A stretch of 60,000 nucleotides of DNA from contig OX485806.1 of assembly GCA_950295325.1 (NCBI GenBank), positions 53,503,169 through 53,563,168 on the forward strand. The letters are read 5' to 3'. The notes under the pieces are model-generated. The model was not told the DNA's origin. It saw nothing but the letters and a program-made list of their open reading frames with translations, and ran no database searches. This document shows positions 34,695 to 46,300 of the stretch, one piece after another. This DNA comes from Polytrichum commune (Eukaryota > Streptophyta > Polytrichopsida > Polytrichales > Polytrichaceae). The position numbers and the translations under genes were made by a program. Numbering within the stretch: the stretch's first letter is position 1; each line of letters opens with the position of its first letter.

Positions 34695-35485
34695 GTGAGG
34701 GGCTCTTAAACCGGGAGGTGTTTGAATTCCATGCTCTGCTGTCGAGTTTTGTTTGGTTTGTTCACCTTCCTAGATTAAAGAATAGAGCTAACACAAGAAA
34801 TTTCCAGCTGCTAGTTTTGTCTCTCCCCCGCGCCGCAACATCCTTCGGCACCTGAGAGATGTATCCTTAAATTTTTCCCTCCCCTACATTCTCACGACGA
34901 TACACCTTAGTCCCTAGTGCCAGAACAATTGAGCTTGCCGAATGGCGGCCAATGTGAGCATTAGCTCAAGCCTCCCTTCGGCCGAATCTTGCCTGACCCT
35001 TCTCTTCGAGGCGCCCGCCGACTGGCAGCCACATTGCGCTTCCCCGCCTCCCTTACTAGCCTGCATTCATCAACAGTAGCCTACCAACCACCATTTCCCC
35101 AAAGGGCTCTACCCCCTGACCTCACTATTCACAGCCAATTCGTGAGAGAGAGAGAATGAATGAACCAAACTCCTCGGCATTTTTGGGACCCCCATTCGGC
35201 TGGATCCGAAGATCTAGCAACCTCATCGCCTCCAAAAAGAGCCTCACCCCCCTAAATGAACACCACACTGACCCTAAACGACTAATTAGATTGGCTTAAG
35301 CCGCTCCCAACCTATCCTCTTTCAACCTAGGTTCAACTGTTTCACTCTTTTTAGTTTTTAACTTTTAATTAATCTTGAGAATCACCATACCCATGATAAT
35401 TCTAATTTGACAACTAAGTTGCAAAAATCAACTAACTCTAAACACTTGTCACTTTTCAATCACTCACGCAGCCTCCATTGATCAA
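34695..35485. other. No gene seen
   Basis: C-rich then AT-rich sequence, continuous with 33720 once the solo LTR is removed. It contains a short GAGAGAGAGA run near 35150. Nothing else recognised. Confidence 0.4.
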
Positions 35486-35850
35486 TTTAGAAGTTTAGAA
35501 GGTTAAGATGACATGTGGTCACAATCTTGTGCTCACAGTCCCGGATATGACTATTGAAAAATTGCAAAAGGTGGCAACTACACATGTGGATGCTTCTTTT
35601 AAGGCTAGATGGCTTCGGTGTTGGAATTCTCCCGCTGAGGTCAAAACCAAAAACAAGTTCCCCTTTTCTCTTCCTCTTCGCGAGAAAGTCCTCGATGACT
35701 GGCATCACAAAGCTTATTTTTGGGCACAGGTGCTCCAATACCTTATTCTCTTTAATTTGTTCTCTTTCACCCTTTCTCATCTCTAACTGTATGTTTGCTG
35801 AGGGTGACATTGCCTCATTTCAATCTCAAGGGCATGAGGACTACATTTTG
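35486..35850 (+). pseudogene. Fragment related to the second methyltransferase-like locus
   Basis: From an ATG at 35508 a frame reads to HHKAYFWAQ, then a GT donor (35730). After an acceptor at about 35803 the frame continues GDIASFQSQGHEDY. This resembles EGEIASFENECS in the 51.9-kb copy. The fragment ends where the 150-bp satellite begins. The N-terminal domain is not recognised and no catalytic part is present. Confidence 0.45.
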
Positions 35851-37375
35851 ACCTCAAGGTTGTGAGGCTTGTAAGAGTAGATAGGCTCAATTTGTACGAA
35901 GTATTTTTTTTCATATATTGTATTAGTTGGGTATGCACATGACCTCGACCCTCTTGGATCCGAGAGGGTCTTCGTTCATAACAATGTGGACTAGTATGGT
36001 TGATAGTGTGATGGTAGGGCATTAAAGACCAGATTTTGACCTCAAGGTTGTGAACATTATATGTGTACATAGGGTCAACTTGTTGTGGACTAGTTTGGTT
36101 GATAGTGTCGGGTAGGACATTAGGACCAGATTTTGACTTCAAGAATGGGTACATTGTATGTGTAGTTAGGGTCATCTTGTTTGGACTAGTTCGGTTCTGA
36201 TGTTGTAATAGTTGGGTATGAACTAGAGAACGACCTTCTCGGATCCGAGAGGGTCTATAGTTGAGAGTATTTAGACCAAATTTTGACTTCAAGGGTTGGG
36301 TACTTTGTATGTGTAGTTGGGGTCATCTTGTGTGGACTAGTTGGGTTGTGATGTTGAAATAGTTTGGTGTGCACTAGAGAACGACCCTCTCGGATCCGAG
36401 AAGGTTTTTAGTTGAAAGTATTAAGACCAAATTTTGACTTCAAGGTTAGGTACTTTGTATGTGTAGTTAGGGTCATCTTGTTTGGACTAGTTGGGTTGTG
36501 ATGATGAAATAGTTTGTTGTGCACTAGAGAAGGACCCTCTCAGATCCGAGAGGGTCTTTAGTTGAAAGTATTTAGACCAGATTTTGACTTCAAGGTTGGG
36601 TACATTGAGTCTGTATATAGTTTCAACTTGGGTGGCCTAGATCGGTTGTGATGTTTAAATAGTTGGGTGTGCACTAGAGAACGACCCTCTCGGATCCGAG
36701 AGGGTCTTTAATTGAAAATATTTAGACCAGATTTTGACTTCAAGGTTGGGTACTTTGTGTGTGTAGTTATGGTCATTTTGTTTGGATTAGTTCGGTTCTG
36801 ATGTTGTAATAGATGGGTATGAACTAGAGAATGACCCTCTCAGATCCGCGAGGGTCTTTCATTGAGAGTATTTAGACCAGATTTTGACTTCAAGGTTGGG
36901 TACATTGAGTGTGTATATAGGTTGAACTTGGGTGGTTTAGTTCGGTTGTGATGTTGAAATAGTTTGGTGTGCACTAGAGAACGACCCTCTTTGATCCGAG
37001 AGGCTCTTTCGTTGAGAGTATTTAGACCAGATTTTGACTTCAAGGTTGGGTACTTTGAGTGTGTATATAGGTTGAACTTGGGTGGCCTAGTTCGGTTGTG
37101 ATGTTGAAATAGTTGGGTGTGCACTAGAGAACGACCCTCTCTGATCCGAGAGGCTCTTTCGTTGAGAGTATTTAGACCAGATTTTGACTTCAAGGTTGGG
37201 TACTTTGTATGTGTAGTTAGGGTCATCTTGTTTGGACTAGTTCGAACCTGATGTTGTAATAGATGGGTATGAACTAAAGAATGACCCTCTCGGATCCAAG
37301 AGGATCTTTATTTGAGAGTATTTAGACCAGATTTTGACTTCAAGGTTGGGTACATTGAGTGTGTATGTGAGGCCA
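35851..37375. repeat. Satellite, about 150-bp monomers with palindrome
   Basis: About nine or ten monomers; phasing is clear from 36236 on (palindromes near 36385, 36535, 36684, 36833, 36984, 37133, 37283). Each holds CTCTCGGATCCGAGAG or a one- to two-base variant, in the clean copies extended to a perfect 20-bp palindrome, plus TTTAGACCAGATTTTGACTT. The same satellite continues at 38554-38966 and 48167-48940. ORFs in it are by-products of the period. Confidence 0.9.
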
Positions 37376-38553
37376 AACCGCCCACCCTTAAGCGTCCTAG
37401 TCCGGGTGAGGGAATGGGTATCACATTCATGTTCGCATAGCTCCCTCTTACCAACTAGTAAAGCTTCATTTCAATTCCCATCAATTCTTGCACACCAATT
37501 TATTCCATAATAAGAGTACAAGCATTGAAAAATGCTCTTCCCTATCTATCCCCTTCTCCCTACATTAATTTACACACCAACCCTCACTCACTACCAAAAG
37601 CTCAACCCCCCTAGACCACCCTCTAATTGTGGAGCAAAATCCCCCTTAGGACCTTAGCCCTTGGCCCTACCCGGCCCATACCCGGCTCCAGCATTAATCC
37701 CAGCATTAATCCCAGCACTCTGAGAGCCTTAGCAGTAGCACTAATCCAGCAGTCTGAGAGCTCTTGCTCCAGCATTAATCCCAACAATCCGAGAGCCTTA
37801 GCAGTAGCACTAATCCAGCAGTCTGAGAGCCTTGCTCCAGCATTAATCCTAGCAGTCCGAGAGCCTTGCAGTAGCACTAATCCAGCAATCCGAGAGCCTT
37901 GCTCCAGCATTAATCCCAGCAGTCCAAGAGCTTTAGCAATAGCACTAATCCAGGACTCCGAGAGCTCTTGCTCCAACATTAATCCCAGCAGTCCGAGAGT
38001 CTTAGCAGTAGCACTAATCCTAGTCGCTCCTAACTAATTCCTACTAAGTCCTTTACCTAATTCCCCTTCCTAATTCCATTAATTCTACTAAGTCCCCTAC
38101 CTAATTCCCACATATTTCCGAGCTCTAAGAGCTCAACTTCCTAGAGAAAAGAGAGAGAGAGGAGAGGAAGAGAGGAAAGGAAAAAAGGTGAGAGAGGAAA
38201 GAGAGGAGGTTCCCAAAACTACAAGCCCCTTAAACCCTCTCCTACTTAGTAGGACCTTATCCTATCCACTAAACCCTCACCCCCTTAACCGAAAAGAACA
38301 TGTTCTAAATCAAACATTTAAATCCAAGGCCCTTCCCCGTGCTTCATCAACCACCACTCACTTAACCAAAACATTCCCTAATGCCACTAAGCTTCTAATT
38401 AACCACACAAAATAGGCTTAAGGCCTAAAACATAAATCCACACCAAGCCTCATTCTTTTTATACTTTTTGATATTTCAATAATGACCTCAAATGCAATTC
38501 TAAGTAAATTCTACACATAAAACAAATATGAGCAACCATTTTGGGCTCATAGT
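37376..38553. repeat. Dispersed repeat interrupting the satellite
   Basis: Begins with the CCACCCTTAAGCGTCCTAG/TCCGGGTGAG block and ends TTTTGGGCTCAT (38330-38553 matches 2664-2885). It separates two tracts of the same satellite, so it is probably an insertion. No coding sequence. Confidence 0.55.
37720..38025. repeat. 66-70-bp tandem repeat
   Basis: Four to five imperfect units containing GTAGCACTAATCCAGCA and CAGCATTAATCCCAGCAGTC, starting near 37735, 37804, 37869, 37937 and 38008. It creates open frames on both strands that are not genes. Confidence 0.8.
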
Positions 38554-38966
38554 GTATATACGTTGAACTTGCGTGGCCTAGTTTGGTTGTGATGTTTAAA
38601 TAGTTCGGTGTGCGGTAGAGAACGACCCTCTCGGATCCGAGAGGGTCTTTAATTGAGAGTATTTAGACCAGATTTTGACTTCAAGGGTGGGTACATTGAG
38701 TGTGTATTTAGGTTCAACTTGGGTGGCCTAGTTCGGTTGTGATGTTTAAATAGTTGGGTGTGCACTAGAAAACCACCCTCTTGCATCTGAGAGGGTCTTT
38801 AGTTGACAGTATTTAGACCAGATTTTGATTTCAAGGTTGGGTACTTTATATGTGTAGTAAGGGTCATCCTGTGTGGACTAGTTGCGTTGGGATGTTAAAA
38901 TAGTTTGGTGTGCACTAGAGAACGACCCTCTCGGATCCGAGAGGGTCTTTAATCGAAAGTATTTAG
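38554..38966. repeat. Satellite tract left of the copia element
   Basis: About three 150-bp monomers with palindromes near 38624, 38774 and 38924. The copia element interrupts a monomer at TTTAG (38962-38966). Confidence 0.9.
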
Positions 38967-39158
38967 TATTGGGAAATGAGAGGAGAAAGCAAAGAGATCA
39001 GCGTAGAATGGTAGAACACAATACACAAGGATTGCATACAATAGAGAGAGTGATAAGCTCCTCCCCTTATGCTTTTATTTATATGTGTAGGTTAGGACCA
39101 GCCGTGACAACCCATATGGGACAATGTCACCGATGCAACCTAACACTACCTTCCAATA
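38967..39158 (-). repeat. Copia 3' LTR
   Basis: 192 bp. Contains TATTTATATG-like AT-rich sequence, probably the transcription control region. The RNase H reading frame ends just inside it (stop at 39146). Confidence 0.93.
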
Positions 39159-42100
39159 CTCCCACTTTGCGAGGTGGCATTGTACTCCAACCCCATTATT
39201 TCACTTAACATCTCATGCCTATCCCTCGCTAAAGCCTTTGTAAGAATATCCGCTACCATATATTGCGTTGGACAATATTCTAGCTCTACAACATTGTTTT
39301 CAATTTTCTCTCTAATAAAATGGTGTTGCACATCTATATGTTTTGACCTATCATGGTTGGTTGGGTTCTTAGCTAATGCCATAGAACCTTGGTTGTCGCA
39401 CATCATGGTTGTCGCCTCCTCTTGTGCACAACCTACATCCTCCATTAGTTGCCTTAGCCAAATGGCCTCCCTCGTGCATCGGTTCATGGCCATGTACTCC
39501 GCCTCCATTGTGGATTGAGCCACCGTTAGTTGTCGTTTGCTATTCCACGTCACGGCCCCGTCTCCAACGAAGAAAACGTATCCGGAGGTAGACCTTCGGT
39601 TTTCCACATCGCCGGCCCAATCCGCATCCGAATAACCTTTAAGGTTTATGTGTTGTCCTCCGATGCGCAACCTCATATCAATGGTGCCTTTCAAGTATCG
39701 CATAATTCGTTTCACGGCCATCCAATGCATCGGACCCGGTTCCGACATAAACCGACTTACCACGCTTACCGCGAATGCGAGGTCCGGTCTTGTGGCCACC
39801 ATTGCGTACATCAACGACCCCACCGCCCTTTGGTACGGAATGTCCTTCATTTCGTGTGAATGCTTCTCGTATTCCTCCTCCGAAAGCTTTGCCAATGAGG
39901 TCTTGGTGTCGAGCGGGATTGAGATGGGCTTGCAATCACTCATGCCGAATCGCTCCAAAATGGTTTCGATGTAGCTTCGTTGATGCATGGTGATGGTGCG
40001 CGTCTTCCTATCTCACTCGAAATGGACTCCGAGGAAGAAATGCAACTCGCCGAGGTCGCTCATCTCAAACTCCTTCTCGAGGCTAGATTTCAACTCGTTG
40101 ATCACGTCCACGTTGCTTGCCAAGATGATGAGGTCGTCTACATATATGATTACGATCACAATGTAGTGGCAAGTTTGTAACACGTATAACGAGTGGTCCG
40201 CATGGCTCCTCGTAAAGCCTTTGTTCACAAAGAATATGTGAATGCACTCGTACCACGCTCGTCCGGATTGCTTTAATCCGTAGAGCGATTTCCCCAACTT
40301 GCATACGAGGTGCTCTCGGCCTTTTTGCACAAACCCCTCCGGTTGCTCCATGTAGATGACCACGTGCAATTCGCCGTTCAAGAATGCGGTCTTGACGTCC
40401 ATTTGATGTATCTCCAAGCCCATGGCCGCCGCCATTGCGAGGATGACCCTAATGGTGTTGAATTTGGCCACGGGTGCGAAAGTCTCGCCGAAATCCACAC
40501 CTTCCACTTGCGAGCACCTCTTGGCCACCAACCTCGTTTTAAACCGAACTACCATACCGTTGGCATCCTTCTTCGTGCGAAACACCCACTTGCATTTCAC
40601 GGCCTTGCGGCCCTTCGGCAATGGAACCAACTCCCACGTGGCGTTGGCTATGAGAGATTCGTACTCCTCTTGCATAGCCGACTCCCACTCGCTCGCATCA
40701 CTCGATTCAAATGCTTCTCTCAAGTTTCTAGGTTCCCCAACCATTGCTATGTTTGCGTGCTCATCGTCTTCGGGTTGCGGAATGTGGTTCTTCCACCATT
40801 CCCCAAGAGGTTTGCGTGGCCTATCCGGATACCTAGAATTGCCTATGGTCTCATTGCCATCTTGCGGTGGTGGAGGTGGTTTAGTTGCGGTTAAGTTTCA
40901 ATGCCTCCGCGCTACGAGTGGATTTCGCGGCCGGTACTTCGGCCTCCGACTCGTCCTCAATGTTCGGCTCCTCCTCGTCCGGCTCCGAAACGTCGCCGCT
41001 CGCCTCCAACTCCTCCGCTTCCGATTTGGGAGATATGTCCACCTTCACCGTCGGTACTTCATCAACTCTCCCACTTGGACAATCCTCCAAATGCGTTTTG
41101 TCTTCGAAAAACACCACGTCCGGACTCTTGATGATTTTCTTCGTCTCCAAGCACATGAGCCGATACGCCTTGGTGCCTTCGCAATATCCGAGGAACAAAC
41201 ACTTCACGCCCTTCGCATCCAACTTCGTTCGCCTTTGATCCGGCACCTTCGCGTAAGCCACACATCCGAACACCCGCATGTGCGACACGTGCGGCATCCT
41301 CCCGCTCCACGCCTCCTCGGGTGTCATTCTTTCAACCGCCTTGGTCGGACACCGGTTGCGTACGTACGCCGCATTGCACACCGCCTCCGCCGAAAATTCG
41401 TGGCCGAGGCGTTGGGCATGAATCATGGACCGTGCCATCTCCACAATGGTGCGGTTGGCTCGCTCCGCCACGCTGTTTTGTTGCGGCGTGTAAGGTGAGG
41501 AGGTTTGCCGTGCAATGCCATGTTTGCTCAAGAAATCATCAAATGCCTTTGAAATGTATTCTCCCCCGTTATCCGACCTAAGAACCTTCACTACGTGCTC
41601 CGATTGCCTCTCCACCAAGGTTTTCCATTCTTTGAACCTTGCCAACACCTCCTTCTTGGACTTGAGCACGTACACCCAAATCTTGCGTGAGAAATCGTCA
41701 ATGAAGGTGAGAAAATACCTTGCGCCTCCAATGGACGCCGTTTTCATCGGCCCGCACACGTCGGAATGCACGAGCTCCAAGATGTTGGTGGCGCGGGTGC
41801 CTCCGTCCGTGGGGAATGGTCGCCTCGCTTGTTTGCCCTCCACACATCCTTCGCATGCGAAGGAATGCACGTCGCCTTGCGCCGCTCCCATGTCCATCCC
41901 GCTCACCATGCTTTGGAGCATTTTCACGCTATTGGCGTTGAGATGCCCCAACCTCTTGTGCCAAAGCTCCAAAGGATGCGAGTTGGCCTCGGAATGCGCC
42001 AAAGAACTCGTTTCGGCCCCATTCAACACGTTGGTGTCCAATTGGTACAAATTGGACTCCAACGACGCCACGGCCAACATCTCGCCGTTGCTCGCCCTCA

Positions 42101-43196
42101 CCACGCATCCCAACGAGTTGAAATGCACTTTCAAACCCCTCGAAATGAGCTTGCTCACCGAAAGCAAATTGGAATGCATTTTCGGCACATGAAGCACGTC
42201 GTGCATTCTAATGCTCCGCACACGGCCTTTCACGCGTGTTTCCACTAGTATGGAGCCTTTGCCTACGGCATCTACCATGCCGTTATCACCCATAAATACT
42301 TTGCGACCCGTCACGGGTTCGTAAGTGTCGAAAAAATGCTTATGTGGTGTCATGTGTTGCGAGGCCCCCGAATCCACGATCCATCTAGTGGCGGAGCTTT
42401 TAGACGCCCTATCTCTCGCTACAAATGCAAAGTCATCACTCGCCCTTGCCATGTTTGCGTTCACCTTGCGTTTCATTCGACAATTACGAGCAATGTGGCC
42501 CAACTTACCACAATTGTAGCACTTCGGGCCGTCGCCGCGCCTCTCGTTGTTGTCGAACGCTCGATGTTGGCGGGACAACATGGCCGCATCGTCGCCTTGA
42601 GGCTCCTTTTCCTTCCTCTTGGACACCTCGTGCATGAGACATGCGGTAATGAAGTCCAACTTGAGCTCCGAAATGGGGCGCGTCTCCAATGCGGTGATCA
42701 AATGCTCGAACGAGGGTGGTAGGCTATCGAGCAAGGTCATGACCACGTCCTCGTCCTTCATAGGCACCTCCAAGCACGTGAGTTGGTCCGCAAGAGATTT
42801 TACCTTGTTGATGTGCGTGAGGATGTCGTCGCCCTCGTCCATCTTGATGGTGAAGAACTTGCGCCTTATGAACAAGATGTTGGACAAGCTTTTGGTTTCG
42901 TGGATGTTGCACAAGGTCTTCCACGCTTCCGCGGGTCCCTTGCATCCTTTGATGTGCGCCAACTCCTTGTCCACCAAACTCATGGCAATGATGGCGAAGG
43001 CTTTCTTGCATCGTCGCTCGTACGCCTTCTTGACTTCGTCGCTCGCCGTAGAAGGCGGTGGCAACTCCGAACCATCCACGATCTCCCAAAGATCTTTGGT
43101 GGACATGGCCATCTCCAATTTGAACTTATAGAGGTTGAAGTTCTCGCCACCGAACTTGTCAACCGATATAAGTCCATCGTTTTCCCTAGAAGCCAT
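39146..43196 (-). pseudogene. Copia gag-pol polyprotein, two lesions
   Basis: The start MASRENDG at 43196 is chosen because a typical gag N-terminus follows (DKFGGENFNLYKFKLEMAM). Counting from 43229: gag 1-235, zinc knuckle CYNCGKLGHIARNC at 237-250, protease IVDSGAS at 284-290, GAG-pre-integrase LWHKRLGHLN, integrase with VHSDVCGPM, DNGGEY and QNSVAERANRT, ending at 40881. A frameshift near 40885 leads to the RT frame (QMDVKTAFLNGEL, YGLKQSGRAW, YVDDLIIL). A TGA at about 40013 replaces an expected Arg codon before RNase H (YSDADWAGD, STMEAEYMA, DNQGSMALAKNP) to 39146. It makes virus-like particles, processing enzymes and cDNA in related active elements; this copy would make only truncated products. 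Confidence 0.95.
39159..39174 (-). other. Copia polypurine tract
   Basis: On the minus strand GCAAAGTGGGAG abuts the 3' LTR start, the expected plus-strand priming site. Confidence 0.8.
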
Positions 43197-43309
43197 TTTC
43201 AAACCGAATGCAAGCTCCCACTCACTCAATGTAGTACAAGGGCTTAGAAACCCTCAAGGAAGTTTAGAAAATGATTTTAAACTTTGGAATTAATTCAAGG
43301 TTCTCACAC

Positions 43310-46300
43310 ACTCAAGTCAGCACCTTTCCACTCCAAAGCTAAGCCAAATAACTATATAACCATCAAAAAAGCCACAACTAAGCCTTTTGGAACTCAAAAC
43401 ACCTCAAAATTAGTTTTGAATGGATGGATCTCTCAAGTCAGCACCTTTCCACTCCAAAACTAAGCTTCATAACTACATAACCATCAAAAAACCACACCTA
43501 AGCCTTTTGGAACTCAAAACACCTCAAAGTAAGCATAGAATGGATGGATCTCTCAAGTCAGCACCTTTCCACTCCAAAACTAAGCTTAATAACTACATAA
43601 CCATCAAAAAGCCACACCTAAGCCTTTTGGAACTCAAAACACCTCAAAGTTAGTTTTGAATGGATGGATCTCTCAAGTCAGCACCTTTCCACTCCAAAAC
43701 TAAGCTTAATAACTATATAACCATCAAAAAGCCACAACTAAGCCTTTTGGAACTCAAAACACCTCAAAGTAAGCATAGAATGGATGGATCTCTCAAGTCA
43801 GCACCTTTCCACTCCAAAACTAAGCTTAATAACTATATAACCATCAAAAAGCCACACCTAAGCCTTTTGGAACTCAAAACACCTCAAAGTAAGCATAGAA
43901 TGGATGGATCTCTCAAGTCAGCACCTTTCCACTCCAAAGCTAAGCCAAATAACTATATAACCATCAAAAAAGCCACAACTAAGCCTTTTGGAACTCAAAA
44001 CACCTCAAAGTAAGCATAGAATGGATGGATCTCTCAAGTCAGCACCTTTCCACTCCAAAACTATGCTTAATAACTACATAACCATCAAAAAGCCACAACT
44101 AAGCCTTTTGGAACTCAAAACACCTCAAAGTAAGCATAGAATGGATGGATCTCTCAAGTCAGCACCTTTCCACTCCAAAACTAAACTTAATAACTATATA
44201 ACCATCAAAAAGCCACACCTAAGCCTTTTGGAACTCAAAACACCTCAAAGTAAGCATAGAATGGATGGATCTCTCAAGTCAGCACCTTTCCACTCCAAAA
44301 CTAAGCTTAATAACTATATAACCATCAAAAAGCCACACCTAAGCCTTTTGGAACTCAAAACACCTCAAAGTAAGCATAGAATGGATGGATCTCTCAAGTC
44401 AGCACCTTTCCACTCCAAAGCTAAGCCAAATAACTATATAACCATCAAAAAAGCCACAACTAAGCCTTTTGGAATTCAAAACACCTCAAAGTTAGCATAG
44501 AATGGATGGATCTCTCAAGTCAGCACCTTTCCACTCCAAAACTATGCTTAATAACTACATAACCATCAAAAAGCCACAACTAAGCCTTTTGGAACTCAAA
44601 ACACCTCAAAGTAAGCATAGAATGGATGGATCTCTCAAGTCAGCACCTTTCCACTCCAAAACTAAGCTTCATAACTACATAACCATCAAAAAGCCACAAC
44701 TAAGCCTTTTGGAACTCAAAACACCTCAAAGTAAGCATAGAATGGATGGATCTCTCAAGTCAGCACCTTTCCACTCCAAAACTATGCTTAATAACTACAT
44801 AAAAATCAAAAAGCCACACCTAAGCCTTTTGGAACTCAAAACACCTCAAAGTTAGTTTTGAATGGATGGATCTCTCAAGTCAGCACCTTTCCACTCCAAA
44901 ACTAAGCTTAATAACTATATAACCATCAAAAAGCCACACCTAAGCCTTTTGGAACTCAAAACACCTCAAAGTAAACATAGAATGGATGGATCTCTCAAGT
45001 CAGCACCTTTCCACTCCAAAGCTAAGCCAAATAACTATATAACCATCAAAAAAGCCACAACTAAGCCTTTTGGAACTCAAAACACCTCAAAGTAAGCATA
45101 GAATGGATGGATCTTTCAAGTCAGCACCTTTCCACTCCAAAACTAAGCTTAATAACTACACAACCATCAAAAAACCACACCTAAGCCTTTTCGAACTCAA
45201 AACACCTCAAAGTAAGCATAGAATGGATGGATCTCTCAAGTCAGCACCTTTCCACTCCAAAACTAAGCTTCATAATTACATAACCATCAAAAAACCACAA
45301 CTAAGCCTTTTGGAACTCAAAACACCTCAAAGTAAGCATAGAATGGATGGATCTCTCAAGTCAGCACCTTTCCACTCCAAAACTAAGCTTAATAACTATA
45401 TAACCATCAAAAAGCCACACCTAAGCCTTTTGGAACTCAAAACACCTCAAAGTAAGCATAGAATGGATGGATCTCTCAAGTCAGCACCTTTCCACTCCAA
45501 AACTATGCTTAATAACTACATAACCATCAAAAAGCCACAACTAAGCCTTTTGGAACTCAAAACACCTCAAAGTAAGCATAGAATGGATGGATCTCTCAAG
45601 TCAGCACCTTTCCACTCCAAAACTAAGCTTAATAACTATATAACCATCAAAAAGCCACACCTAAGCCTTTTGGAACTCAAAACACCTCAAAGTAAGCATA
45701 GAATGGATGGATCTCTCAAGTCAGCACCTTTCCACTCCAAAACTAAGCTTAATAACTATATAACCATCAAAAAGCCACACCTAAGCCTTTTGGAACTCAA
45801 AACACCTCAAAGTAAGCATAGAATGGATGGATCTCTCAAGTCAGCACCTTTCCACTCCAAAGCTAAGCCAAATAACTATATAACCATCAAAAAAGCCACA
45901 ACTAAGCCTTTTGGAATTCAAAACACCTCAAAGTTAGCATAGAATGGATGGATCTCTCAAGTCAGCACCTTTCCACTCCAAAACTATGCTTAATAACTAC
46001 ATAACCATCAAAAAGCCACAACTAAGCCTTTTGGAACTCAAAACACTTCAAAGTAAGCATAGAATGGATGGATCTCTCAAGTCAGCACCTTTCCACTCCA
46101 AAACTAAGCTTCATAACTACATAACCATCAAAAAACCACACCTAAGCCTTTTGGAACTCAAAACACCTCAAAGTAAGCATAGAATGGATGGATCTCTCAA
46201 GTCAGCACCTTTCCACTCCAAAGCTAAGCCAAATAACTATATAACCATCAAAAAAGCCACAACTAAGCCTTTTGGAACTCAAAACACCTCAAAGTAAGCA

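Noticed and set aside
37627-38037. 136-residue ORF and its antisense partner
   Set aside because: Both are created by the 66-70-bp tandem repeat.
39174-43247. Plus-strand ORFs opposite the copia polyprotein (for example 40422-41498)
   Set aside because: The minus strand carries clear gag-pol domains; the opposite frames are shadows.
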